Below, piece after piece: positions 22,674 through 30,415 of a DNA stretch of 32,725 nt. The stretch covers positions 1 to 32,725 of the forward strand of contig JAQGHQ010000510.1 of NCBI GenBank assembly GCA_028288765.1. The letters are read 5' to 3'. This DNA is from Gemmataceae bacterium (GTDB lineage: Bacteria; Planctomycetota; Planctomycetia; Gemmatales; Gemmataceae). The notes under the pieces were generated by a model, which worked only from the letters and a program-made list of their open reading frames with translations, had not been told where the DNA came from and made no database searches. Position 1 is the stretch's first letter. Every line of letters starts with the position of its first letter. Position numbers and translations under genes: made by a program.

Positions 22674-23213
22674 CGCTTCGCCTCCGTCCCGGACTGCCCG
22701 CGACCCCGCCGTCGCTCGGCCGGGTCGCTCCGGTTTGGGGGATATGGGGAAGGATCACACCGGCAGGGGTGTCGTATGTGTAGAGCCGGGCGTGTCCATC
22801 CGGGTGGCGTCGAGGGTCGGGCAGGTCGGCCACGGAGTCTGTCGGGATTGGGCGGACAAAAGCGAGCCCCCTTACCCTTACCGGATACAGGTTGCCCAGT
22901 CGCACCAGCTGCCCCAGCCACAGCCAGTGCCAAACTTGGAACGCCCTGGTCGAGGAGGCGGGATACACGGGCAGTGCCGGCCGCGGCGGTTCCTCGTATT
23001 CCCTGGCCCGTAACGGATCTCGGTAATCCCGGAAAGATGCGGGTGGGCGAAGGACGACCGCGGGTGTCGTGGCCGCGGGTGGTCTTGACGGCGCGGGCTG
23101 GCTGCGGAACAATGCCGCGGATCGACTATCTTACGCATGGACTGCTGTTCGGGTTATGCCGATAGCCCGGAATGGGGCGGTGTCGGCGGGATATCCGGGG
23201 TGGGGGCGAAGCC
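22674..23213. other. Divergent intergenic region without supported gene
   Basis: A minus-strand open frame (ATG at 23112) crosses this area and contains a natural-looking segment around VWHWLWLGQLVRLGNLYPV. However, it continues out of frame deep into the phosphatidyltransferase gene, and its third-position GC looks much lower than in the real genes. I do not call it. The region should hold the promoters of the two divergent genes. Confidence 0.45.
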
Positions 23214-24617
23214 ATGCGGCGGGGCGGGGCCGGACTGATCGCGGTCGTGCTGGCACTCGCCGGGTGCAAGGGTACGGACCCGAAGCCGGGCGATAAGAAA
23301 GACCCGGCCGGGCTCGCCGCCCGGACCAAGGGACAGGGCCCGGCGTGGCTCGACGAGTCGCTGGCGAAGTTGCCCGGGGCCGGGACCGGGGTGCCCAAGG
23401 CCGACTCGTGGGTCCACCCGAGCGACCCGAACTTCAACGTCGCCGCCGAGACCAGAGGACTGCTCGCCGGGAAGGTACTGGACCCGGAGGGGCGGGGGGC
23501 GAAGGGCGTGTTCATCCGGATCGAACCGGCCGACGCCTCGCCGAAGGACCGGGACGGGGCGCCGAAGGGGATCGTTACCGACTCGGCCGGGTATTTCATG
23601 GCCAAGGGCCTGCCGCCCGGCCGGGTGTATAACCTGATCGCCGAGGCAAAGATCGACGGTAAACCGCTCTCCGGGACCGTCCAGACCCGTCCGCCGCAGC
23701 CGAATATCACCATCGCCCTGCGGGACGATCTCGCCCTACCCCCGGCCGGTCCGGGTGGTCCGGGCGGGGGGACCGGGGACGCCCTTCCCCCGGGTCTGCC
23801 TTCGGCGGGGGCCGGGCCGGCTACTTTCCCGCCCCCGCCCGGCGACTTGATCCCGCCGATGGGTCTGCCGCGGCCCGTCCCCACCCGGCCGTCCGACGGG
23901 AACTGGGGGCCGGACCCGGGCGCGCAGACGAGCCCCATCCCGGCGACGATTCCGTCGGCGTCCCCGCCCGCACCGACCAGCCCGATTCCGCCGCCGGTCA
24001 CGACCCCGGCGGTCCGCCCGGAAAGTACTGCCGGCGGCTCGCCCCCGCCGTGGAAACCGCCGGCGGCGAGCGTGCCCGGCCCGCCGGTCCCGAGCCTCCC
24101 TCTCCCGCCGGCGGGATCGCCACTCCCGTCTGGGGTCCCACCGGCCGGGAAGCAGTCGTCGCGGCCCGTGGTGCGGCCGGGGGCGAACTTCACCCTGGTC
24201 GACTCCCTGGAGCGGCCGTGGGACTTCGCGACGAGCCGGTCCGGGTCGCTGGTACTGCTCGACTTCATGACCACGACGTGCGTTCCGTGCCGGCAGGTGA
24301 TCCCGATCCTGGTCGATCTCCAGGGTCGGTACGCGGCCGACGGGCTCCAGCTGATCGGGGTCGTGTGCGACGACGCCCCTTTGCGCGACCGGACGGCGCT
24401 CGCCGCGAAGTACCAGCAGGACCACAACCTGAACTACGAGCTGTACACCGAGTCCGGCCCGGCGCCGGGCGCGGTGCAGGAGCGGTTCCAGGTCCCGAGT
24501 TACCCGCTGGCGGTGCTGCTAAACGGCGAGGGCACCGTGCTGTGGCGCGGCCACCCGGGCCAACCGGGCAACAAGGCCGCGCTCGAATCCGCGATCCGGC
24601 GGTACCTCGCGAAGTGA
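23214..24617 (+). CDS. Thioredoxin-fold (TlpA-like) lipoprotein with Pro-rich linker
   Basis: This 467-residue exported lipoprotein begins MRRGGAGLIAVVLALAGCKG, a lipoprotein signal with lipobox ALAGC. Residues about 80-175 look like a carboxypeptidase-regulatory/CNA-B-like beta domain (GLLAGKVLDPEGRGAKGVFIRIEP, TDSAGYFMAKGLPPG). A low-complexity Pro/Gly/Ser linker spans about 176-320. The C-terminal domain is TlpA/AhpC-type thioredoxin, with the CVPC active site at 356-359, the preceding LVLLDFMTTT strand and the cis-Pro region VPSYPLAVLLNGEG. It probably acts as an extracytoplasmic thiol-disulfide oxidoreductase. The ATG at 23214 is selected over the upstream in-frame GTG/TTG codons because the lipobox follows directly. 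Confidence 0.84.
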   Translation: MRRGGAGLIAVVLALAGCKGTDPKPGDKKDPAGLAARTKGQGPAWLDESLAKLPGAGTGVPKADSWVHPSDPNFNVAAETRGLLAGKVLDPEGRGAKGVFIRIEPADASPKDRDGAPKGIVTDSAGYFMAKGLPPGRVYNLIAEAKIDGKPLSGTVQTRPPQPNITIALRDDLALPPAGPGGPGGGTGDALPPGLPSAGAGPATFPPPPGDLIPPMGLPRPVPTRPSDGNWGPDPGAQTSPIPATIPSASPPAPTSPIPPPVTTPAVRPESTAGGSPPPWKPPAASVPGPPVPSLPLPPAGSPLPSGVPPAGKQSSRPVVRPGANFTLVDSLERPWDFATSRSGSLVLLDFMTTTCVPCRQVIPILVDLQGRYAADGLQLIGVVCDDAPLRDRTALAAKYQQDHNLNYELYTESGPAPGAVQERFQVPSYPLAVLLNGEGTVLWRGHPGQPGNKAALESAIRRYLAK

Positions 24618-24722
24618 TCCGCGGGCCAAAGCTCGACGACCGCCGCCGGTGTCGCAACAATCGTCGGATCCTCTGAGTTTCGCGATACCGGTCTCGAATT
24701 CCACTTCTGCCCGGATTTCTCC

Positions 24723-24753
24723 TTGTTCACCCCCGCCCGGCGTGTTAGATAAT
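24723..24753 (+). promoter_or_regulatory. Candidate promoter of the attenuator leader
   Basis: TTGTTC at 24723-24728 and GATAAT at 24748-24753 are separated by 19 bp, longer than ideal. TTAGAT at 24745-24750 with a 16-bp spacer is an alternative -10. Transcription would start near 24760, about 36 bases before the leader peptide ATG. Confidence 0.4.
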
Positions 24754-24795
24754 TACGTCCGCCGTGTCGGCGGTTCCGGTGTGAGGCGTTTCCTG

Positions 24796-24897
24796 ATGAC
24801 GATGGCGTTCGAGGTCCGGTTCGCACAAACCGCCCGTGTGGCGGTTGCGGTCGGTGCTATCGCCGTCGTCGCGGCTGCGGCCGCAGCCCCCACCTGA
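24796..24897 (+). CDS. Ala/Val-rich attenuator leader peptide
   Basis: This 33-codon open frame starts at ATG 24796, nine bases after GAGG (24783-24786). It encodes 13 Ala, 6 Val and 1 Ile. The Val and Ala codons are concentrated from codon 15 onward, ending with six consecutive Ala codons (24871-24888), then Pro, Thr and TGA. Composition and length recall the enterobacterial ilvB/ilvG leader peptides. The stop codon falls in the first bases of an antiterminator arm, so the ribosome position would decide which hairpin forms. The peptide itself probably has no other role. A frame extension upstream to 24649 lacks support. Confidence 0.65.
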   Translation: MTMAFEVRFAQTARVAVAVGAIAVVAAAAAAPT

Positions 24898-24968
24898 CTC
24901 CGGACCCGACCAGCGTTCATCGAACCACCTGTCGGCCCCGGAGTCACCCTCCGGGGCTGTGTTGTTTT
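24895..24968 (+). terminator. Attenuator: mutually exclusive antiterminator and terminator
   Basis: Terminator: GCCCCGGAG (24935-24943) pairs with CTCCGGGGC (24949-24957) across TCACC, followed by TGTGTTGTTTT (24958-24968). Antiterminator: TGACTCCGG (24895-24903) pairs perfectly with CCGGAGTCA (24938-24946), extended after a 2x2 internal loop by CCGAC (24906-24910) with GTCGG (24931-24935). The two structures share 24935-24943 and exclude each other. GGTCCGG (24813-24819) could pair with CCGGACC (24900-24906) as a 1:2 hairpin. A ribosome reaching the TGA would cover segment 2 and permit termination; stalling on Val/Ala codons would allow read-through. Confidence 0.7.
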
Positions 24969-25044
24969 CCGGGCTGCCTGCCCCTCACCCCTACCCTGCT
25001 CCCCACCGGGAACGGGGAGGAAGAAGGTCGAAAGGGTTCCTCCG

Positions 25045-26358
25045 ATGCCGTCGGCTCCCCTCCCGTTGTCGGGCAGGTCGCTCCGCACGACCGACTCCCC
25101 GATCTCGTACTTCATCCAGAAGGCGTTCGAAACCCCGGGGCTGATCTCGTTCGCCGCCGGCCTGGTGGACGAGCCCTCGCTCCCGGCCGCCGAGGTCGGG
25201 GCCGCCGTCGCCGCGTTGATGGCCGACCCCGCGACCGCCCGGGCCGCCCTCCAGTACGGCACCACCCGCGGGTACACCCCGCTGCGGGAGAAGGTGCTGG
25301 ACCTCGTCTGCCGGGCGGACGGCGTCGCGCCCGGCGACGTCGGCCTGTCGGTCGACGACGTGATCCTCACCACCGGGTCCCAACAGCTCCTTTATCTGCT
25401 CGGTGAGGCCCTGTTCGACCCGGGCGACATCGTGATCACCGAGGCCCCGTCGTACTTCGTCTACCACAGCCTGCTGGTGAGCCAGGGGGCCCGGGTCCTG
25501 ACCGTCCCGATGGACGACGGCGGAATGGACCTGGACGCCCTCGAGGCGCTCCTCGATCAGCTCGCCCGGACCGGCGAGATCGCCCGGGTGAAGCTCATCT
25601 ACACCGTGGACTATTACCAGAACCCGACCGGGCTTACGCTCGCCGAGGCCCGCCGCCCCCAGCTGGTCGAACTCGCCCGCCGGCACAGTACCCGTCACCG
25701 CATCCTGATCCTCGAAGACGCCGCGTACCGCGAGCTCCGGTACTCCGGCGACGACATCACGAGCATCAAGCGGTTCGACGAGGGGAACGAGTTCGTGGTG
25801 TACACGAGTACGTTCTCGAAACCGTGCGCGCCGGGCCTTCGGACCGGGTATACCCTGATGCCGCGGGATCTCGTGGGCCCGGTACTGAACCTGAAGGGAA
25901 ACCACGACTTCGGCTCGGCTGCCCTCGGCCAGCACGTCCTCGATCAGCTCATGAGTACCGGCACGTACCACCGACACGCCGAGAAGGTGCGGGGGGTGTA
26001 CCGAGAGAAGTGTGGGCTGACCCTGAGGGCGCTGGAACAAGAGTTCGCCGACTTCCCGGGGGTCAAGTGGACGGTCCCGGCGGGCGGGCTGTACGTCTGG
26101 CTGACATTCCCCCCGCACGTCGACACCGGGCCGGGCGGGTCGCTCGTTCCGGCCGCCCTGGCGGCCGGGGTGCTGTACGTCCCCGGGGAGTTCGGGCACG
26201 TCCCGGACGAGACCGGGTGGGTGCCGCGGAACGAGGTCCGGATCTGCTTCGCGGTGGCGGACCCCGCCCAGATCCCGGAGGGCATCCGCCGGCTGCGGCA
26301 GGCGTGTCGCGGGTTGGAGCGGTCAACGGCCCGGGGCAAGATGACGGCCGGAGTATGA
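25045..26358 (+). CDS. PLP-dependent class I/II aminotransferase
   Basis: This 437-residue enzyme has fold-type I aminotransferase features: FAAGLVDEPSLP at the start, QYGTTRGYTPLRE (residues 70-82), TTGSQQLLYLL near 109-119, YYQNPTG (190-196), LEDAAYRELRY with Asp225, and TSTFSKPCAPGLRTGY with the PLP Schiff-base Lys at about 259. This pattern is closest to the LysN/ARO8/kynurenine-alpha-aminoadipate and MocR-like subgroup without a DNA-binding domain. The amino-acid substrate is not fixed by sequence. The preceding attenuator with Ala and Val codons suggests alanine or branched-chain amino-acid metabolism. Start ATG 25045 is preceded by GAAAGGG. No further gene follows in the transcript. 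Confidence 0.88.
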   Translation: MPSAPLPLSGRSLRTTDSPISYFIQKAFETPGLISFAAGLVDEPSLPAAEVGAAVAALMADPATARAALQYGTTRGYTPLREKVLDLVCRADGVAPGDVGLSVDDVILTTGSQQLLYLLGEALFDPGDIVITEAPSYFVYHSLLVSQGARVLTVPMDDGGMDLDALEALLDQLARTGEIARVKLIYTVDYYQNPTGLTLAEARRPQLVELARRHSTRHRILILEDAAYRELRYSGDDITSIKRFDEGNEFVVYTSTFSKPCAPGLRTGYTLMPRDLVGPVLNLKGNHDFGSAALGQHVLDQLMSTGTYHRHAEKVRGVYREKCGLTLRALEQEFADFPGVKWTVPAGGLYVWLTFPPHVDTGPGGSLVPAALAAGVLYVPGEFGHVPDETGWVPRNEVRICFAVADPAQIPEGIRRLRQACRGLERSTARGKMTAGV

Positions 26359-26635
26359 CCGAGCCGAGGGTCGTCTTCTGTGGACCGCGGCCGTCTCGGC
26401 CGCTCTTGCTTCGTCTCATCCAGGAACCCGGTGACGGGTCCGTTTCAGGTCCCCCTTTCCCCTTGAGTGGAGAGGGAGGGGAATGGCCCGGGTGGCATGT
26501 CCACGGCTCGGGGACATGTGAAGGTCCGGATGCCGGATCCGGATCGGGTATTCGCCCGACCGAGCTCAATCATGTCCACCCAAAGCTGTGGACATGCCAC
26601 CCAGACCAAGGTGACGGCCTCAGTGGGTTCGTGTA
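26359..26635. repeat. Intergenic region dominated by a palindromic repeat
   Basis: Arms 26490-26508 (GGGTGGCATGTCCACGGCT) and 26584-26602 are reverse complements at 18 of 19 positions. Nested within, GGACATG (26512-26518) pairs with CATGTCC (26572-26578), and a short TCGGG/CCCGA hairpin lies in the middle. The element spans about 113 bp between the convergent aminotransferase and diguanylate cyclase genes and may terminate both. No coding frame is supported here. Confidence 0.8.
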
Positions 26636-27898
26636 TCAAACCGTCGACGCCGTTTCCTTCCGCCGGGCCTTGCACGAGTACATCTCCTGATCGGCCCGGG
26701 AGACGGCCGCGGGGAAGTTTGCGGCGGAGTCGAAGTCGGCCGTCCCCCAGGCGATGACCAGATCGACCGGCCCCGCGACGCCCGGCAAGCGGAGCCCGCG
26801 GAGGGCGGCGTCCGTCGAGCTGAGCCGGTTCGCCAGTTCGCTCGCCCGTCCGCCCTCCAGGATCACCATGAACTCATCCCCGCCCATCCGGAAAACCGGG
26901 TCGGTGATCCGGAAGCGGGCCCGTAAGGCCCGGGCGACGAGCTGAATCGCGGCGTCCCCGGCGGCGTGCCCGTGGGCGTCGTTCGTCCGCTTCAGGAAGT
27001 TCAAATCGACCATCCCCACGCTCCCGGCGAACGGGGTCCCGGCCCGGTCGGCGAGCAGCCCGTCGTACGCCCGGCGGTTGAGCAGCCCGGTCAGCGGGTC
27101 GGTCCGGGCGGCGGCGGCGAGCTGGTCGGACGCCTCGGCCAGTCGGCGGTTCGTCTCGGCGAGTTCCCGGTTCGCCGCCTCCAGCATCCGCCGGACGCCG
27201 TCTGTCCCCAGAACCACCATCCCGAATGCGAGCAGGGTTTCGACCAGCCCGTCGTACAGGGATGAGTAGTGCAGGTAATGCAGGTCGGTCTGCCGCTCCC
27301 GGACGGCGAGCCAGCCCATCACCCCGGCGTAGTGCCCGAACAGGAGGACGAGCCCCGCGAGCGCGACCTGGAGCAGCCGGAGCCCGATCATCGTCTGCCG
27401 GTTGTCCGGGCGGAGGCGGATGGTGGTCAGCCCGGCGAGCAGGCAGAACCCGGCGAACACTGCGGCGTGGAACGGGAACAGCACGTTGATGTGCGGGAGG
27501 TAGGCGGGGGCGACGAGCCCGAACACGACGGGGGGCACGAGGAGCAACCAGTCCGACCGATGGATCTCAGTGCCCCGGGCGAACGCCCGACACCCGGCCC
27601 AGAGGTAAAACCCGAACACGTACTCGCACACGCAGTACGCGGCGAGAGCCGGCCGGGTCAGCCAGGCGGCCGGGGTCGGGAAGAGCTGGCCGAGGAGGAA
27701 CGCCAGGTTGAGAGAAACCAGGGCGACCGACAGCCCCGCCCACGCCACCGACCAGTAGTCGAGAAACCGACCCGGTACCCCGCGGGTGAGGAGCCGGAGG
27801 AGGAGGGCGATCAGCACCGTCCCGGCCGTCTGGAACGTGGTCGCGACCAGGCTCGCCTCTTTCAAGGCCGAGGGCTCGAACGAACCGTCCATCGCCAT
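26636..27898 (-). CDS. Membrane-bound diguanylate cyclase (GGDEF)
   Basis: This 420-residue protein makes the second messenger cyclic di-GMP from two GTP. About seven membrane segments occupy residues 15-235 and probably form a sensor module. A short coiled coil (about 236-262) connects them to a GGDEF domain starting TDPLTGLLNRRAYD at 266. The metal-binding Asp is in GMVDLNFLKRTND near 298. The catalytic motif GGDEF lies at 339-343, preceded by the RxxD product-inhibition site RITD at 330-333, so feedback inhibition is expected. No EAL or HD-GYP partner is nearby. ATG at 27892 is an alternative start to 27898. Confidence 0.92.
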   Translation of the reverse strand: MAMDGSFEPSALKEASLVATTFQTAGTVLIALLLRLLTRGVPGRFLDYWSVAWAGLSVALVSLNLAFLLGQLFPTPAAWLTRPALAAYCVCEYVFGFYLWAGCRAFARGTEIHRSDWLLLVPPVVFGLVAPAYLPHINVLFPFHAAVFAGFCLLAGLTTIRLRPDNRQTMIGLRLLQVALAGLVLLFGHYAGVMGWLAVRERQTDLHYLHYSSLYDGLVETLLAFGMVVLGTDGVRRMLEAANRELAETNRRLAEASDQLAAAARTDPLTGLLNRRAYDGLLADRAGTPFAGSVGMVDLNFLKRTNDAHGHAAGDAAIQLVARALRARFRITDPVFRMGGDEFMVILEGGRASELANRLSSTDAALRGLRLPGVAGPVDLVIAWGTADFDSAANFPAAVSRADQEMYSCKARRKETASTV

Positions 27899-28082
27899 CG
27901 CCCCGCGCGGCCGGAACCGCCCCGATACCCGATTCTCGCTACGGTGACGATTAAATCTAGAACAGAATTAATCGGGTTCGGGGTGTACTTTTCAGTACCA
28001 GCGGACCGCCCGACGGGAACGGCCGATATGCCCGGCTGGCGGCACCCGTATTTTACCTCATTCCGCCCACCCGGGTGACAAC

Positions 28083-28478
28083 TCACTCCTTCTTCTCCTT
28101 GAGCAGGTCGCGGATCTCGGTGAGGAGCTTCTCCGTCGGTGTCGGGTCCGGAGTCTTGGCCGCTTCCTCTTTCAGGAAGCTCCGGTGGAGTGTGTTCACC
28201 CCCTTGACTACAAGGAACATGCAGAACCCAATGATGACGAAGTTGATGACCGTCTGGAGGAAGGCGCCCCACTTCAGGTACGCTTCCCCGTGCAGTTGGA
28301 CCGACTGACCGGAAATGTTGAACCCTCCGGTGAGGAGGCCGATGACCGGCATGAACAAGTCAGCGACGAGCGAGTCGACGATCTTCCCGAACGCCGCCCC
28401 GATGACCACGCCGACCGCGAGGTCCACGACATTGCCGCGGAGGATGAACTTCCTGAACTCCTCGACGAACGAGTTCAT
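28083..28478 (-). CDS. mscL: Large-conductance mechanosensitive channel MscL
   Basis: This 131-residue inner-membrane protein opens under membrane tension to release solutes during hypo-osmotic shock. The first amphipathic helix and TM1 are clear: MNSFVEEFRKFILRGNVVDLAVGVVIGAAFGKIVDSLVADL. TM2 is FLQTVINFVIIGFCMFLVVKGVN, followed by the charged C-terminal bundle ending EKLLTEIRDLLKEKKE. The start is the ATG at 28478, with CAGGAG seven bases upstream; the frame upstream to 28526 has no site. It lies between the sulfatase and the diguanylate cyclase genes and is probably transcribed alone. Confidence 0.96.
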   Translation of the reverse strand: MNSFVEEFRKFILRGNVVDLAVGVVIGAAFGKIVDSLVADLFMPVIGLLTGGFNISGQSVQLHGEAYLKWGAFLQTVINFVIIGFCMFLVVKGVNTLHRSFLKEEAAKTPDPTPTEKLLTEIRDLLKEKKE

Positions 28479-28586
28479 TCGCGTCTCCTGTACCTGGCCG
28501 AGAATACGGGGAGGAAGGGTTACCACCCCGCCGATCTCTTCCTGCCGACCGCCGAAATCCGGGCCGCGGCTCGGTGAAATCCCGCC

Positions 28587-30032
28587 CTACTTCTTCGGCG
28601 GAACGTCGACGGCCGGGAGGGGGAAGTCCGGATGCGGGGTGTGTTGGTCCTTCATCCGGCGTTCGAGCCGGGCGAGGACGTCCGGGTGCTCCGCCGCGAC
28701 GTCCATCTTCTCCGCCGGGTCCTTCGACAGGTCGTACAGTTCCGTCCTCACCACCCCATTCGAGAGTCCCTGGCGGACCGCCTTCCAGTCCCCCTCGATC
28801 ACCGCCTGCTGCCCGCCGTAACTCGGGAACTCCCAGTACAGGAACTCGTGCCGCACCTGCCCCGGCTCCCCGAGAAGGGTGGGCCGGAAGCTGACCCCGT
28901 CGAGCCCGGCGGGGGTCTTCGCCCCGACGACCTGGCCCAGGGTCGGGAGGACGTCCGGGAAGTAGAACCGGCCGTCGCAGGTGGTGCCGGGGGCGATCCG
29001 GCCGGGCCAGGAGATGACGAACGGGACGCGGACGCCGCCCTCGTACAGACTCCCCTTGAGCCCGCGGAGGTCGCCGGCGGACTTGAAGAACGTCGAATCG
29101 GCCCCCCCGACGTTGTGGGCCGGGCCGTTGTCGCTGGTGAAGACCACGAGCGTGTCCTTCTCCAGCCCGAGGGCCTTGATCTTGTCTACGATCCGGCCGA
29201 CGCTCCGGTCCATCCGGGTGACCATCGCGGCGTACCCGGCGTGCGGGGCCGGGTGCGGGCGATACCCCTTCTTCCCGTCGTAAGCGGGGTCGTCGCCGAG
29301 CCGGCCCTTGTACTCGGCGAGCGAGTCGTCGGGCACCTGAACGGCGACGTGCGGGACGATGAACGGCAGGTACAGGAAGAACGGCCTCGTCTTGTTCTCG
29401 TCGAGGAATGCGAGGGCCTCTTTCTCGAACAGGTCTTGCGTGTAGCTGTCGCCGCCGGCCCCGTTATTCCCGGGCAGCTCGAACCGCTTGCCGTCCCGGT
29501 ACAGGTGGGCCGGGTAGTGGGTGTGAGCGTGGCCCTGGCAGTTGTAGCCGTAGAAGTGGTCGAACCCGTGCTTGAGCGGGCTCCCGGTGGTGTCCCACAT
29601 GCCGAGCCCCCACTTGCCCATCGCCCCGGTGGCGTACCCCTTCGTCTTGAGTACCTCGGCGACGGTCGTGTCGTCGGGCCGGATCGGCCACTGGCCCTCC
29701 TCGCCCTTCTTGAACTGGACGTTGTCCCGGACGGTGGTGTGTCCCATGTGCTTGCCGGTCATGAGCGCGCACCGGGACGGCGCGCAGACGGCGTTCCCGG
29801 CGTAGAACCGGGTGAACTTCATCCCCCCGTCCGCGAGCTTGTCCACGTTCGGCGTGCGGATCAGTTTCTGCCCGTAGCACCCGAGTTCCGCCGACCCGAG
29901 GTCGTCGGCGACGATCAGCACGACGTTCGGCGGCCGTGAGGGTTCGGCTGTCTGCCCGGCGGGTGGCAGCCCCAGCGCGAGGAGCAACCGAGTACCCGGG
30001 TCGCGATCCGGTGCGGGAGGCGAACCGGGCAA
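28587..30032 (-). CDS. Cys-type sulfatase, 5' end uncertain
   Basis: This sulfatase of about 481 residues cleaves sulfate esters, probably from a sulfated polysaccharide. The catalytic signature CAPSRCALMTG is intact, with Cys83 to be converted to formylglycine. Metal and phosphate-site motifs include NVVLIVADDLG near 36-46, GKWGLGMW near 140 and FTSDNGPAHN near 305. A signal-peptide-like stretch RLLLALGLPPAGQTAEP (about 15-31) precedes the mature domain. No ATG exists in frame. The called start is a TTG at 30032 without a ribosome binding site. An ATG at about 30074 in another frame could join with a one-base slip, so a 5' frameshift or sequencing error is possible. The maturase is not in this window. 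Confidence 0.88.
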   Translation of the reverse strand: MPGSPPAPDRDPGTRLLLALGLPPAGQTAEPSRPPNVVLIVADDLGSAELGCYGQKLIRTPNVDKLADGGMKFTRFYAGNAVCAPSRCALMTGKHMGHTTVRDNVQFKKGEEGQWPIRPDDTTVAEVLKTKGYATGAMGKWGLGMWDTTGSPLKHGFDHFYGYNCQGHAHTHYPAHLYRDGKRFELPGNNGAGGDSYTQDLFEKEALAFLDENKTRPFFLYLPFIVPHVAVQVPDDSLAEYKGRLGDDPAYDGKKGYRPHPAPHAGYAAMVTRMDRSVGRIVDKIKALGLEKDTLVVFTSDNGPAHNVGGADSTFFKSAGDLRGLKGSLYEGGVRVPFVISWPGRIAPGTTCDGRFYFPDVLPTLGQVVGAKTPAGLDGVSFRPTLLGEPGQVRHEFLYWEFPSYGGQQAVIEGDWKAVRQGLSNGVVRTELYDLSKDPAEKMDVAAEHPDVLARLERRMKDQHTPHPDFPLPAVDVPPKK

Positions 30033-30415
30033 TTCCCGGCACGATGCGGGCTGAAGCGCGGGAGGCGGATCATGGCAGCAACCCCGAAACGAGCGACGGT
30101 GAATTCGGGATGGAGGGGTGTCCCGACGACAGCCATCCCCGCCACCGGCCCCCCCTTGACAGGTCCGGTTCCCGACCCGGGCGTATTGTCGTCCGCTCCC
30201 GCGCCCCGGTCAAACCGGAACCCCCCAACCGCCGGAAGAGGGCGGGAGGACGTCGGAAACCCGCCGCACTGGTCCACTCCGAATTCCTTGAGGCCACGAT
30301 CACCCCCCGTCGGCATGAAAGGTCGTCCCGGCGTCCCCGCAGGTAGGGTCGCTGGAGGTGGCGAGGCATACAACGAACGGTCAGACCGATTCAAGAGAGA
30401 CCGACGGGGAAACCC
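30033..30415. other. Intergenic region, nothing firm recognised
   Basis: This lies between the divergent sulfatase and RNase Z-like genes. A TTGACA at 30156-30161 is present, but the nearest -10-like TATTGT at 30184-30189 is 22 bp away, too far for a normal promoter. No coding frame has the expected codon bias. The first 45 bp may contain the true 5' end of the sulfatase gene. Confidence 0.45.

Noticed and set aside
22690-23112. Minus-strand open frame with a natural-looking Trp/Leu-rich segment
   Set aside because: It has no stop before running far into the phosphatidyltransferase gene in another frame, and its third-position GC appears well below that of real genes here.
24649-24795. Upstream extension of the leader peptide into an 82-residue protein
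   Set aside because: The extension crosses the promoter candidate and has no homology or codon bias; the GAGG and ATG at 24796 explain the leader better.
30156-30189. Perfect TTGACA with a TATTGT box as a promoter
   Set aside because: The spacer is 22 bp, outside the range used by sigma-70, and no better -10 element lies at 16-18 bp.
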